This document shows, in pieces, positions 26,099-34,961 of a DNA stretch of 64,000 nt. Position numbers and translations under genes: made by a program. Under the pieces are notes generated by a model. It was not told the origin of the DNA. It did not search any database and saw only the letters and a program-made list of their open reading frames with translations. The DNA is from Lichenibacterium minor (lineage in GTDB: Bacteria > Pseudomonadota > Alphaproteobacteria > Rhizobiales > Beijerinckiaceae), in the NCBI RefSeq assembly GCF_004137685.1, contig NZ_QYBB01000007.1, positions 62,001-126,000 of the forward strand. The letters are read 5' to 3'. Position 1 is the first letter of the stretch. Each line of letters starts with the position of its first letter.

Positions 26099-29000
26099 CG
26101 CCCTTCAGGGTGATCCGGTCGCGCAGAGCGGCCGGGGCGCGCCCCGCCAAGGCCGCCGCGTCGCGCCCCGGGCGGAGGTCGAGCGCGATGCCCTTCGGCC
26201 CGGCGTCCACCCGGGCGACGCCGTTGGCGCGGCACAGCGCGCGCAGCCGGGTGCGCTCCAGCAGGGCTTCCACCTCGGCGGGGGGCGGCCCGAAACGGTC
26301 CGCCATCTCCTCGGCGATCGCTTCGGCCTCGTGCGGCTCCGACACGCGCGACAGCCGGGCGTAGAGGTTGAGCCGCAGTTCGGGCTCGGGGATGTAGTCG
26401 GCCGGCAGCGAGCCCGAGCGGTCGATGTGGATCTCGGGCGACCAGTCCTCCACGACCTCGCCCTTGGCTTCGCGGATCGCGAGGCTCATCAGGTGCTGGT
26501 AGAGGCCGAGGCCGATCAGCCTGAGGTGCCCCGCCTGCTCCTCCCCCACGAGGTCGCCGGCGCCGCGGATGTCGAGGTCCCGCGCCGACAGCGCCATCCC
26601 GCTGCCGAGCTTGTCGAAGGACGCGAGGCTTTGGAGCCGCCGCATCGCCGCGTCGCCGACCTCCGCGCCCTCCGTCATCAGGTAGCACAGGCCCTGCAGC
26701 CGCCCGCGCCCGACCCGCCCCCGGATCTGGTGGAGCTGCGACAGGCCGAACAGCTCGGCCCCCGCCACCACCATGGTGTTGGCGCGGGGCACGTCGAGCC
26801 CGCTCTCGATGATGGACGTCGCCACGAGCACGTCGCCGTGCCCTTCGGCGAAGTCCACCATGGCGGCATCGACCTCCTCGGGCGCCATGCGGCCGTGGGC
26901 CGACAGCACCGTGAGCTCAGGGCAGGCTTCGCCGAGGGCCTTGGCCATGCGCTCCAACCCTTCGATGCGGGGCACGATCACGAAGCTCTGCCCGCCGCGC
27001 GCCTTTTCGCGCAGGAGCGCGCCCCGCACGGTGGCGAGGTCGTAGGGGGCCACCAGGGTGCGGATGGGCCGGCGGCGGGCGGGCGGCGTCGCGATGACGC
27101 TGAGGTCCTGCAGCCCGACCAGCGCGGCCTGCAGGGTGCGGGGAATCGGCGTGGCGGTGAGGGTCAGCACGTGGACGCCGGCGCCCAGCTCCCGCAGGCG
27201 GGCCTTTTCGGCCGCGCCGAAGCGCTGCTCCTCGTCCACCATCAGCAGGCCGAGGTCCTTGAACGCCACGTCGGAGGCCGCGACCGCGTGGGTGCCGACG
27301 ACGATGCGGACCGACCCGTCGGCGAGGCCCGCCTTGACGGCCCTGGCTTCGGCGGGCGGGGTCAGGCGCGACAGGTGCGCGACCGGGATGCCGAGCTCGG
27401 CGAAGCGCTTGGTGAAGGTGGCGACGTGCTGGCGCACCAGCACCGTGGTGGGCGCCACCAGCGCCACCTGCCGCCCGGCCAGGGCCGCCACGGCGGCGGC
27501 CCGCAGCGCCACCTCGGTCTTGCCGAAGCCGACGTCGCCCACCACCAGCCGGTCCATCGGGCGGCCCGAGGCGAGGTCGGCGATCACCGCCGCGATGGCG
27601 TCGCCCTGGTCGGGCGTGGGCGGGTACGGGAACCGTGCCGTGAAGGCGCGGTAGGCCGGGGCCGGGGCCTTCAACACCGGCGCCGAGGCGGCGTTGCGCT
27701 GTCGCGCCAGCTCCACCAGGGCGCGGGCCGCGACCGCGATCTCGCCCCAGATGCGCTGGCGCCGCTTCGACCAGGAGCCGTCGTCGAGGCGGTCGAGCCG
27801 GATGGCGTCGCCCGCGCCGCCGTAGCGCCACAGCCCGTCCAGCGATTCCACGGGGGCGAGCAGGTCGGCGTCCTTGGCATAGTCGAGCCGCACCGTGTCG
27901 CGCGACCCCGCGGCCTCCGACGCGATGGTTTCGAGGGAGCGCAGCACGCCGACGCCGTGGTCGATGTGGATCACCGTGTCGCCGATGGCGAACTCGCCGT
28001 CCCCGGCGTGCCACGGCACCGGCACGGCGTGGTGATGGTGGTGGTCGGCGCGGTGGGCGGCCTGGCCCAGCAGGTCGGCGGCGCAGACCATCGTGACCCG
28101 CGTTTCCGCGTCGACGAAGCCGTGCTCGGCCGACAGCGCCAGGGTCAGGGTGGCGCCGGGCTCCGCCGCCGCGACGTCGGTCCAGCCGTCCGCCGCCGCG
28201 GGCTCGACGCCGGACGCCTTGGCGAGGGCGGTACGGTCGCGCGGGGTCGCCCCGGCCAGCACCACGCGGTGGCCTTCGGCGGCGCGTTCGGCCACGAAGG
28301 CGGCGAAGCGCTTCCGGGCGTCGGCCGCGGCGTGGAAATGCGGCACCAGCGCGGGCTCGGCGCCCGGCAGCGGCTGGAGCCTCCGCTTCGACGCGGCGCG
28401 CCATTCCTTCGCGGTGAGGTAGAGCGCTTCGGGCGGGAGCGGCGCCCGGCCGCCGACGCGGCGCGCGTCGCCCGCGGATTCCGCGTCGCGGTGGTGCTCG
28501 GCGGCCTGCGCCAGCACGTCGTCGAGGCGCGACGCCGCGGTCGGCTCGATCATCAGCGCCGCCTTCGGCAGGAGGTCGAACACCGTGCGGAGCTGGGGGT
28601 GGTGCTCCGACAGGCGGTGTTCCAGCCCGGGGAAGCGGCGGATCGGGTCGGCGCCGGCGGGCGCCACCACGGTCGAGACGGGGTCGAGGGTCAGCCGCTC
28701 GACGACACCGGCGGACCGCTGGCTCGCGGGGTCGAAGGTGTGGATGCGCGCGATGCGACCGACGTCGAGGATCAGGCGATAGGGGGTGTGGCCGGGCGGG
28801 AACAGGTCGACCACCTCGCCGCGCAGCGCGAACTCGCCGTGGTCGTCGACGCGGTCGTCGTGGCGGTAGCCGAAGCGCTCCAGGGTCGCCGTCAGGCCCG
28901 CCGGGTCCAGCACGTCGCCGACGGCGAGGTCGAGCTTCTCGGCGGCGGTGGAAGCGGGCGGCAGGCGCTGCACCGCGGCTTCGGGGGTGGTCACCAGCAC

Positions 29001-29279
29001 GGCGCCCGCCTTGGCCCTCCGCGACGCGCGGTGGACGTCGAGGCGGCGCAGCGCCGCCATGGTGCGGCCAAGCACGTCGGGGGACGGGGACGCCCGGTCG
29101 TAGGGGAGGCAGTCCCAGGCGGGGAGGAAGGCCACGGCGGCCTCGGGGGCGAGCTCCGACAGGAGATGCGCCACCCCTTCGGCCCGGTGGTCCCCCGACG
29201 CCACGTAGATCAGCGCCTGGCCGTGCCCCGCGAAGGGCAGCAGGCGCACGGCGGCGAGGGCGACGGGGAGCTTCGACAT
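26016..29279 (-). CDS. mfd: Mfd-family helicase (transcription-repair coupling factor or close paralogue)
   Basis: A protein of about 1087 residues with the Mfd layout: a UvrB-like N-terminal part (FLPAWDCLPYDRASPSPD), an RNA-polymerase interaction domain (GDTVIHIDHGVGVL), a RecG-like motor with Walker A GDVGFGKTEVALRAA (about 581), DEEQ box (about 681) and GRVGRG, and a C-terminal domain with YIPEPELRLNLYARLSR. Mfd displaces stalled RNA polymerase and recruits UvrA. The protein is 60-90 residues shorter than typical alphaproteobacterial Mfd, mainly at the N-terminus and before LEHRLSEHH, so a paralogue is possible. The start at 29279 is chosen over 29342; neither has a clear ribosome-binding site. 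Confidence 0.82.
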   Translation of the reverse strand: MSKLPVALAAVRLLPFAGHGQALIYVASGDHRAEGVAHLLSELAPEAAVAFLPAWDCLPYDRASPSPDVLGRTMAALRRLDVHRASRRAKAGAVLVTTPEAAVQRLPPASTAAEKLDLAVGDVLDPAGLTATLERFGYRHDDRVDDHGEFALRGEVVDLFPPGHTPYRLILDVGRIARIHTFDPASQRSAGVVERLTLDPVSTVVAPAGADPIRRFPGLEHRLSEHHPQLRTVFDLLPKAALMIEPTAASRLDDVLAQAAEHHRDAESAGDARRVGGRAPLPPEALYLTAKEWRAASKRRLQPLPGAEPALVPHFHAAADARKRFAAFVAERAAEGHRVVLAGATPRDRTALAKASGVEPAAADGWTDVAAAEPGATLTLALSAEHGFVDAETRVTMVCAADLLGQAAHRADHHHHHAVPVPWHAGDGEFAIGDTVIHIDHGVGVLRSLETIASEAAGSRDTVRLDYAKDADLLAPVESLDGLWRYGGAGDAIRLDRLDDGSWSKRRQRIWGEIAVAARALVELARQRNAASAPVLKAPAPAYRAFTARFPYPPTPDQGDAIAAVIADLASGRPMDRLVVGDVGFGKTEVALRAAAVAALAGRQVALVAPTTVLVRQHVATFTKRFAELGIPVAHLSRLTPPAEARAVKAGLADGSVRIVVGTHAVAASDVAFKDLGLLMVDEEQRFGAAEKARLRELGAGVHVLTLTATPIPRTLQAALVGLQDLSVIATPPARRRPIRTLVAPYDLATVRGALLREKARGGQSFVIVPRIEGLERMAKALGEACPELTVLSAHGRMAPEEVDAAMVDFAEGHGDVLVATSIIESGLDVPRANTMVVAGAELFGLSQLHQIRGRVGRGRLQGLCYLMTEGAEVGDAAMRRLQSLASFDKLGSGMALSARDLDIRGAGDLVGEEQAGHLRLIGLGLYQHLMSLAIREAKGEVVEDWSPEIHIDRSGSLPADYIPEPELRLNLYARLSRVSEPHEAEAIAEEMADRFGPPPAEVEALLERTRLRALCRANGVARVDAGPKGIALDLRPGRDAAALAGRAPAALRDRITLKGARLIYPLPSDTARERLSLATSLLAALG

Positions 29280-29410
29280 CGGGGCACTCGCGAGACGCTT
29301 ACGGCCGAGGTCAAGCCTCGGTGGACTCCCCAACGTCCCCATCCGGCCCGGGTTCGCCCCGATCGGCGAAGCGGACCGCGTGTCGCAGAAGCGTCACGCG
29401 GCGCACCCGC

Positions 29411-29677
29411 TCAATGGACGCTGACGGTTTCGAGCTGGTTTTCGGACGCGTTGGCGAGCGCGGTTTCGCGGCTGTCCGTCAGCAGGATCGGGATGCCGTC
29501 GGCGCCGAGCAGCATGAACAGGTCGAGCCCGGGCTGGATGGAGGGCGCCTGCGGGAACAGGCCCGGCACGTCGTCCGAGCGGATCGCCTTCACGTAGGCG
29601 ATGTCGCCCTGGCCGAGGTGGGCGAATTCGTCGATCGACAGGGGGGTGGCCGACGGGGTGGCGTGCATATCGGACAT
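29411..29677 (-). CDS. DUF1150 family protein
   Basis: An 88-residue protein matching DUF1150: GDIAYVKAIRSDDVPGLFPQAP followed by ILLTDSRETALANASENQLETVSVH (patterns shown in pieces; the family ends in 'ELETVSVH'). It follows an Hsp20 gene with a nine-base gap, an arrangement conserved in Hyphomicrobiales. The molecular function is unknown. Given the neighbour, a role in heat or envelope stress is a reasonable inference. Confidence 0.9.
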   Translation of the reverse strand: MSDMHATPSATPLSIDEFAHLGQGDIAYVKAIRSDDVPGLFPQAPSIQPGLDLFMLLGADGIPILLTDSRETALANASENQLETVSVH

Positions 29678-29686
29678 GGTGTTCCC

Positions 29687-30121
29687 TCATGGGCTCCGCG
29701 GGCGGATGGCGATGGCGCGGCTGAGGCGGTCGGCGGCGCGGGGCGCCAGCGCGATCGACAACAGGCCGCGGTCGAGTTCGGCGGCGACGACGTCCAGCCC
29801 CGGCGCCAAGCGGAAGGCCCGGCGGAAGCGGCGGGCCGCGATGCCGCGGTGCAGGAACCGGCCGGGATCCCCGTCGCCGGTGCCCTCGCCGCTGACCGAA
29901 AGTTGGTCGCCCGTCACAACGATTTCAAGCTGGTCCGGCCCGAAGCCCGCCACGGCGAAGACCAGGCGCAGGCCGTCGCCGGCCGGGTCCCGGACGCGGA
30001 GCAGGTCGTAGGGCGGGTAGTTGTCGGCCGCCGCCCCGGCGGCGTCGGGCGCGCGCTCCATCCCGTGGACGTGCAGCACGAAGGTGGCGCGGAAGGCCCC
30101 GCGGCCCCCGCCGGCGCTCAC
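29687..30121 (-). CDS. Hsp20 / small heat-shock protein, divergent
   Basis: A 144-residue protein with an alpha-crystallin core. Strand pairs are visible in NYPPYDLLRV, LRLVFAVAGFGPDQLEIVV, DQLSVSGEG, RFLHRGIAARRFRRAF and LDRGLLSIALAP, which correspond to the IbpA-like 'YPPYNI', 'ISIAVAGF' and 'L.RGIA.R.F.R.F.L' motifs. Such proteins are cytosolic holdases. The GTG at 30121, preceded by a G-run, is used; an in-frame ATG at 30181 would add a proline-rich stretch of 20 residues without a ribosome-binding site. It is co-directional with DUF1150. Confidence 0.8.
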   Translation of the reverse strand: MSAGGGRGAFRATFVLHVHGMERAPDAAGAAADNYPPYDLLRVRDPAGDGLRLVFAVAGFGPDQLEIVVTGDQLSVSGEGTGDGDPGRFLHRGIAARRFRRAFRLAPGLDVVAAELDRGLLSIALAPRAADRLSRAIAIRPRSP

Positions 30122-30379
30122 GCGCGCCCCCCGGCGGGCGGGCGGGCCCGGTGCGGGGCGAAGGGGACGGGGTGGGGCGTCATCGCGAAACAGCGTAATG
30201 CGAAAACCCTAACGGGATCGCCGGGCCAGGATGACGCGGGGGGCATCCCCCTCCCCGCGAGGGAGGGGGAAAGCCTCATGCCGTTTGCGTCCGATCGCGT
30301 CGCGATGCGGAGATGGGCCGCGTCCGGGCGCCGCGCGGGCCGACGATCCGGCCCCCGGCTCGTTCGGCCGGAAGCCGCG

Positions 30380-31372
30380 TCACAGCATCGAGGGCAGCAC
30401 GCGGTCGGGCGGGCGGTGGCCGTCCACGAAGGCGCGGATGTTCACCAGCACCTTCTCGCCCATCTCGATGCGGCCTTCCTCGGTGGCCGAGCCCATGTGG
30501 GGCAGCAGCGTCACCTTGCCGGCGCGGGCCAGGCGCACGAGCTTGTTCGGCACGGCGGGCTCGTGCTCGAACACGTCGAGGCCGGCGCCGGCGATCTCGT
30601 TCGCTTCCAGCATGCGGGTCAGCGCCGCCTCGTCGATGATCTCGCCGCGCGCCGTGTTGACCAGGATGGCGCCCGGCCGCAGCAGCTTCAGCCGCCGCGC
30701 CGACAGGAGGTGGTAGGTGGCGGGCGTGTGGGGGCAGTTGACCGACACGATGTCGGTGCGGGCCAGCATCTGGTCGAGCGAATCCCAGTAGGTGGCCTCC
30801 AGCCCCTCCTCGACCTCGGCGGCGAGGCGGCGGCGGTTGTGGTAATGGATCGACAGGCCGAAGGCCTTGGCGCGCCGCGCCACCGCCTGGCCGATGCGCC
30901 CCATGCCGACGATGCCGAGCCGCTTTCCGGTGAGGCGGCTGCCCAGCATGAAGGTCGGCGCCCAGCCGTTCCATTCGCCCGACGGGATCACGCCCGCGCC
31001 CGCCACCACGCGCCGCGCGACCGACAGGATCAGCGCCATGGTCATGTCGGCGGTGTCGTCGGTCAGCACGCCGGGCGTGTTGGTGACCACGACCCCGCGC
31101 CGGTGGGCGGCGTCGACGTCGATGTTGTCCGTGCCGGTGCCGAAGTTGGCGATGAGCTTCAGCCCCGGCCCGGCGGCCTCGATCAGGGCGTCGTCGATCC
31201 GGTCCGTGACGGTGGGGACGAGCACGTCGGCTTCCCCCATGGCGGCGGCCAGCGCGGCGGGGGACAGGGGGTCGTCGTCGATGTTGAGATGCGCGTCGAA
31301 CAGCTCGCGCATGCGCGTCTCGATGCGCTCGGGCAGCTTGCGGGTGACGACGACGACGGGTTTCCGGGCCAT
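30380..31372 (-). CDS. D-2-hydroxyacid dehydrogenase (glyoxylate/hydroxypyruvate reductase-like)
   Basis: A 330-residue NAD(P)-dependent oxidoreductase. The Rossmann motif is GIVGMGRIGQAVA (about 153-165). The catalytic triad of the family is visible: Arg in VNTARGEIID, Glu in GLDVFEHEP and His in LLPHMGSAT. Close relatives reduce glyoxylate or hydroxypyruvate to glycolate or D-glycerate, important in one-carbon and serine-cycle metabolism; formate dehydrogenase is excluded by length and motifs. It is divergent from the SH3 gene. Confidence 0.9.
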   Translation of the reverse strand: MARKPVVVVTRKLPERIETRMRELFDAHLNIDDDPLSPAALAAAMGEADVLVPTVTDRIDDALIEAAGPGLKLIANFGTGTDNIDVDAAHRRGVVVTNTPGVLTDDTADMTMALILSVARRVVAGAGVIPSGEWNGWAPTFMLGSRLTGKRLGIVGMGRIGQAVARRAKAFGLSIHYHNRRRLAAEVEEGLEATYWDSLDQMLARTDIVSVNCPHTPATYHLLSARRLKLLRPGAILVNTARGEIIDEAALTRMLEANEIAGAGLDVFEHEPAVPNKLVRLARAGKVTLLPHMGSATEEGRIEMGEKVLVNIRAFVDGHRPPDRVLPSML

Positions 31373-31512
31373 GGCGCTGACGCTTCGCTCCTTGTGGCCG
31401 GTCGGCGCTCGGGTTCACCCCGCCTTAACCCTGCCGTCGCTTCATCCTAACCGCATTCAGGCGCGTCCGACACGGCAAAGGGACGGGCCGCACCGATCCG
31501 AGGACCCCGCCC

Positions 31513-32046
31513 ATGCCCCGATCCCCCCGCGCGCCCGGCCGCCTGATCGGAACGGCCCTGCTGGCGCTGCTGGCGGGCACGGCGGGGTCGAGCGCCGCCG
31601 TGGACCAGAAGGGCCCGATGACGGGGCTGCCGGTGCCCCGCTACGTCAGCCTGAAGTCGGACCGGGTGAACCTGCGCGAAGGGCCCTCGAAGGACCACCG
31701 CTCGTCCTACGTGTTCGAGCGCGCCGGCCTGCCCGTCGAGGTGACGGCGGAGTTCGACACCTGGCGCAAGATCCGCGACTCGGAGGGCACGGAGGGCTGG
31801 GTGCTCCATTCGCTGCTGTCCGGCCGCCGCACCGCGCTGGTGGCGCCCTGGAAGAAGGATAAGGCGCTGCCGCTGTTCAGCCAGCCCCGGCCCGACGCCG
31901 ACGTGGTGGCCAACCTGCAGCCCGGGGTGATCGGCAGCGTCAAGAAGTGCGACGGCCAATGGTGCCGCATCTACGGCGACGGCTTCGACGGCTACGAGCA
32001 GCAGAGCAACCTGTGGGGCGTCTACCCGGGCGAACAGGTGGAGTGA
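31513..32046 (+). CDS. Exported SH3-domain protein
   Basis: A 177-residue protein with a signal peptide (LIGTALLALLAGTAGSSAA, likely cut near residue 33). Two SH3b-like modules follow: the first has SLKSDRVNLREGPSKDH and WRKIRDSEGTEGWVLHSLLSG, the second has LPLFSQPRPDADVVANLQPG and WCRIYGDGFDGYEQQSNLWG. Bacterial SH3 domains bind peptidoglycan stems or other envelope partners. GAGGA precedes the ATG. It is a well-spread alphaproteobacterial periplasmic protein without a fixed role. Confidence 0.87.
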   Translation: MPRSPRAPGRLIGTALLALLAGTAGSSAAVDQKGPMTGLPVPRYVSLKSDRVNLREGPSKDHRSSYVFERAGLPVEVTAEFDTWRKIRDSEGTEGWVLHSLLSGRRTALVAPWKKDKALPLFSQPRPDADVVANLQPGVIGSVKKCDGQWCRIYGDGFDGYEQQSNLWGVYPGEQVE

Positions 32047-32192
32047 CGATCCGCGCCGTCGAACCGCCCTCGTCCCGAGTGGGGCGGCGGCGGCGGGCGA
32101 ATCGGTGACGTCCCTTGCCGGGGCCGCCGGCCCTTGCGGCAGGCCCGCGCGGTCCCGATGATGGGGGCCACGCCGCCGAGAAGCCGGAGCCC

Positions 32193-33248
32193 ATGCCCGA
32201 TCCCACCCCGATTCCGGTCTTCGACGGCCACAACGACATGCTGCTGCGCTTCGCCCTGCACCGGGAGCGCACGCCCGAGCAGCTCTTCGCCGGCGACCCC
32301 CAGGGCCACATCGACCTGCCGCGCGCCCGCGCCGGCGGCTTCGCGGGCGGGCTCTTCGCCGTGTTCCCGCCGCCGCTGCGCGGGGAAGGCCCGCCGGCGC
32401 CGAAATCCTATGCCGACCGGCCGATGCCGGCCGAGCTGGCGCTGGAGCCGGCCCGCACCTCCACGGTCGGCATGCTGTCGATCCTGCTGCGGCTGGAGCG
32501 CGCGTTCCCGGACGACCTCGCGGTCTGCCGCGACGTCGGCGACATCCGCGCCGCCATGGCGTCCGGGCGCATCGCCGCCGTGATGCACATCGAGGGCGCC
32601 GAGGCCATCGACCCCGACCTCGCCATGCTGGACGTGCTGCACGCCGCCGGCCTGCGCTCGCTCGGCCTGGTGTGGAGCCGGCCCAACGCCTTCGCCCACG
32701 GCGTGCCGTTCCGCTTCCCGAGCACCGGCGACATCGGGCCCGGCCTGACGGAGCACGGCCGCGCGCTGGTCAGGGCCTGCAACGCCCGGCGCATCCTGGT
32801 CGACCTGTCGCATCTCAACGAGCGCGGCTTCTGGGACGTGGCGGACCTCACGGACGCGCCCCTGGTGGCGAGCCATTCCAACGTCCACGCGCTCTGCGCC
32901 TCGTCGCGCAACCTCACCGCGCGCCAGCTCGACGCCATCCGCGACAGCCGCGGCCTGGTGGGGCTCAACTTCGCCTGCTCGTTCCTGCGCCCGGACGGCG
33001 CCATGCGCTCCGACACCGACCTCGACGTGCTGCGCCGCCACCTCGACGCCCTGCTGGAGCACCTCGGCGAGGACGGCGTGGCGCTGGGCTCCGACTTCGA
33101 CGGCGCCGCCGTGCCGGCCGCCATCGGCAGCGCGGCCGGGCTCCCGGCGCTGTTCGACCAGTTGGCGAACGCGGGCTACGGCGACGACCTGCTCCGCAAG
33201 ATCGGAGCCGAGAACTGGCTCGGCGTGCTAGAGCGGACGTGGAGGTGA
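32193..33248 (+). CDS. Dipeptidase, M19 (renal/membrane dipeptidase) family
   Basis: A 351-residue binuclear zinc dipeptidase. Metal and catalytic residues are seen in FDGHNDML (His-x-Asp), HIEGAEAI (bridging Glu), LVDLSHLNE, VASHSNVHAL and the closing GSDFDGAAVPAA. No signal peptide is seen, so it is probably cytosolic, cleaving dipeptides, possibly D-containing ones. The ATG at 32193 begins just before the first metal motif and follows CGGAG. It may be co-transcribed with the SH3 gene, which ends 146 bases upstream. Confidence 0.93.
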   Translation: MPDPTPIPVFDGHNDMLLRFALHRERTPEQLFAGDPQGHIDLPRARAGGFAGGLFAVFPPPLRGEGPPAPKSYADRPMPAELALEPARTSTVGMLSILLRLERAFPDDLAVCRDVGDIRAAMASGRIAAVMHIEGAEAIDPDLAMLDVLHAAGLRSLGLVWSRPNAFAHGVPFRFPSTGDIGPGLTEHGRALVRACNARRILVDLSHLNERGFWDVADLTDAPLVASHSNVHALCASSRNLTARQLDAIRDSRGLVGLNFACSFLRPDGAMRSDTDLDVLRRHLDALLEHLGEDGVALGSDFDGAAVPAAIGSAAGLPALFDQLANAGYGDDLLRKIGAENWLGVLERTWR

Positions 33249-33641
33249 AGGAGGATCCCTTCTCTCCCGGAAGAAGGTGCCTCGGCGACGCCGAGGTGGA
33301 ACAGGGCGCTGCGCCGTCCGGTGTCGTCCCGGTGTCGTCCCGGGACTCAGCCGGGCAGCACCTCCGCAGGCCCGACCCGATCGGCCGATCTCCGGGTCTT
33401 CGCTCCGCCCCGCCCGAAGGCGGCGCTGTCGGACAGGTCGGCGAGCAGCCGTGGGCGGCCGCTACCGCGGCGTAGAGCCAGCGCCGCTTCGGCCGGCCCC
33501 GACGGCTCACCGGGACCTCGCGGCCGGCGCGTCCTTCGGCACCCGGCGTCGATGACCGGCAGCTTGGCGACGGGCGACAGGGAGCGGCGGCGCCGCGCCC
33601 GTGACACGGGCTGCAACACCATGCCGTCGCGCTGCCGATCC
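33249..33641. other. Intergenic stretch without a convincing gene
   Basis: This 393-base gap separates convergent genes. It has a small hairpin (CCTTCT/AGAAGG near 33257-33276) that could end the dipeptidase transcript, and a perfect 11-bp tandem repeat at 33320-33341. Short open frames on both strands here are arginine- and proline-rich and look like non-coding translation. Confidence 0.5.
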
Positions 33642-34097
33642 TCAGCCCGGCGCGGGGAAGCCCCGCGCCACCGTGAAGGCGTCCGCCGTCGGGCCGTCGC
33701 GGCGCAGCAGGTCGAGCCTGAAGCGCGCGTCGGCGAAGCCCGGCCGATGCCCGGCCGGCACCCACCACAGCACGAGGTGGGCCTCCATCTTGTCGAACCA
33801 GTCGCGGCGGCGGGCCATGATGGCCCGGTGCGCCGGGTCGCGGTAGACGAAGGCCACCAGCGCGTCGCGGTCGGTCCACACCGACAGGTTGGCGGCCACG
33901 TGCGCGTCGCCGAAGGCGTCCGCCCCCGACGCCAGCGCGCCCGCGCCGCGCAGCCGCCACACGAAGCCGGGCGCCCGCTCGGCCGAAGCGTCCACGGCCG
34001 CCAGGGCGGCGAGGTAGCCGGCGTTGGCGGGATCGTCGGCCGCCGTGCGGAAGCGGGCGAGGTTGAGCTGGGCGAGGTGGAAGGCAGGCGGGTTCAT
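33642..34097 (-). CDS. DUF3291 domain protein
   Basis: A 151-residue protein resembling the DUF3291 dimeric alpha/beta-barrel family: it starts FHLAQLNLARFR, has PGFVWRLRG, the LSVWTDRDALVAFVYRDPAH segment, WFDKMEAHLVLWWVPAGHRP, and ends in RLDLLRRDGPTADAF. The domain spans the whole protein. Some relatives are described as antibiotic-biosynthesis-monooxygenase-like, but no catalytic role is established. GGAG precedes the ATG. Confidence 0.85.
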   Translation of the reverse strand: MNPPAFHLAQLNLARFRTAADDPANAGYLAALAAVDASAERAPGFVWRLRGAGALASGADAFGDAHVAANLSVWTDRDALVAFVYRDPAHRAIMARRRDWFDKMEAHLVLWWVPAGHRPGFADARFRLDLLRRDGPTADAFTVARGFPAPG

Positions 34098-34260
34098 CGA
34101 TCTCCGCCGGACCGTCGCGCTCCGCCGACCCCCTCGGCCCCGCCGCGCCGGGGAGGCGGGCGCGCCCGATCCGCCGCGTGTCCTCCCCCGACAGGGGGGC
34201 GTGGTCGAGGGGGTGAAGCCGGGTGGATCACCGCCCCCGGGCGCCGTTCGAGGGTCCGCG

Positions 34261-34866
34261 TCACCCCATGCGCCGCCGCGGCGCCGCGATCGGGTCGCCG
34301 TCGAGCAGGGCGAAGAGGACGTGGTCCTGCCAGCGGCCGTCGATGCGCAGGTAGGCGCGGGCATAGCCTTCCTCGCCGAAACCCACGCTGCGCAGCAGCC
34401 GCATCGAGGCCTCGTTGTGGGGCAGGCAGGCGGCTTCGAGGCGGTGCAGGCGCAGCGAGCCGAACACGAAGCCCGCCGCGGTCCGCACGGCGCGGCTCAT
34501 GTAGCCCCGGCCCGCATAGGCGTGGCCCATCCAGTAGCCGAGCGTCGCCGTCTGGGCGACGCCGCGGCGGATCTGCCCCACCGTCAGGCCCCCCACCAGC
34601 GTGTCGTCGTCGCGGAACACCAGGAACGGGAAGGCCTCGTCGCGGCTCATCTCCTCGCCGTGCAGGCGGATGCGGCGGCGGAAGGCGGCGCGCGTCAGGT
34701 CGTCGGACGGCCACACGGGCTCCCAGGCCGACAGGAACTGGCGCGACCGCTCCCTGAGGCTCGCCCATTCGTCGAAGTCGCGCATCTCGGCCGGCCGGAG
34801 GTAGACGCCATCGCCCCGCACCAGCGTAGCGGCGTCGAAACTCGGTCCCAGCCGGAACAGCGCCAT
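34261..34866 (-). CDS. GNAT N-acetyltransferase, RimJ/RimL-like
   Basis: A 201-residue GNAT enzyme that transfers acetyl from acetyl-CoA to a protein or small-molecule amine. The RimJ-type layout is visible: VYLRPAEMRDFDEWASLRERS at the N-terminus, GGLTVGQIRRG, LGYWMGHAYAGRGYMSRAV (the acetyl-CoA loop, about 113-131) and HRLEAACLPHNEASMRLLRSVGF. RimJ acetylates ribosomal protein S5 in E. coli; the target here is inferred only by family. Confidence 0.88.
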   Translation of the reverse strand: MALFRLGPSFDAATLVRGDGVYLRPAEMRDFDEWASLRERSRQFLSAWEPVWPSDDLTRAAFRRRIRLHGEEMSRDEAFPFLVFRDDDTLVGGLTVGQIRRGVAQTATLGYWMGHAYAGRGYMSRAVRTAAGFVFGSLRLHRLEAACLPHNEASMRLLRSVGFGEEGYARAYLRIDGRWQDHVLFALLDGDPIAAPRRRMG

Positions 34867-34920
34867 GGCGTCAGGGTCCCCACGGGCATGAGTGCTTCAT
34901 CTCGGCACCTCGAATAGGGC

Positions 34921-34942
34921 AAAGGCTTCGCGAAGCGAAGCC
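34921..34942 (-). terminator. Hairpin after the M16 peptidase gene
   Basis: On the minus strand the arms GGCTTCG and CGAAGCC enclose a CTTCG loop and are followed by TTTG. It lies about 20 bases beyond the stop of the M16 gene, so it probably ends the thrC-M16 transcript. The T-run is short. Confidence 0.5.
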
Positions 34943-34961
34943 CTCATGTCCGGGGGAGCCC

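Noticed and set aside
28030..28060. Run of histidine codons in the Mfd-family protein
   Set aside because: It resembles an affinity tag but lies in a linker before the polymerase-interaction domain and is flanked by normal coding sequence, so it is natural.
26331..29597. Long plus-strand open frame opposite mfd
   Set aside because: Low-complexity His/Arg/Gly translation without any motif; the minus strand holds a complete Mfd-family protein.
33347..33622. Minus-strand open frame of about 91 codons in the gap after the dipeptidase
   Set aside because: Arg- and Pro-rich translation, no ribosome-binding site and no family; the gap also contains a short tandem repeat typical of non-coding DNA.
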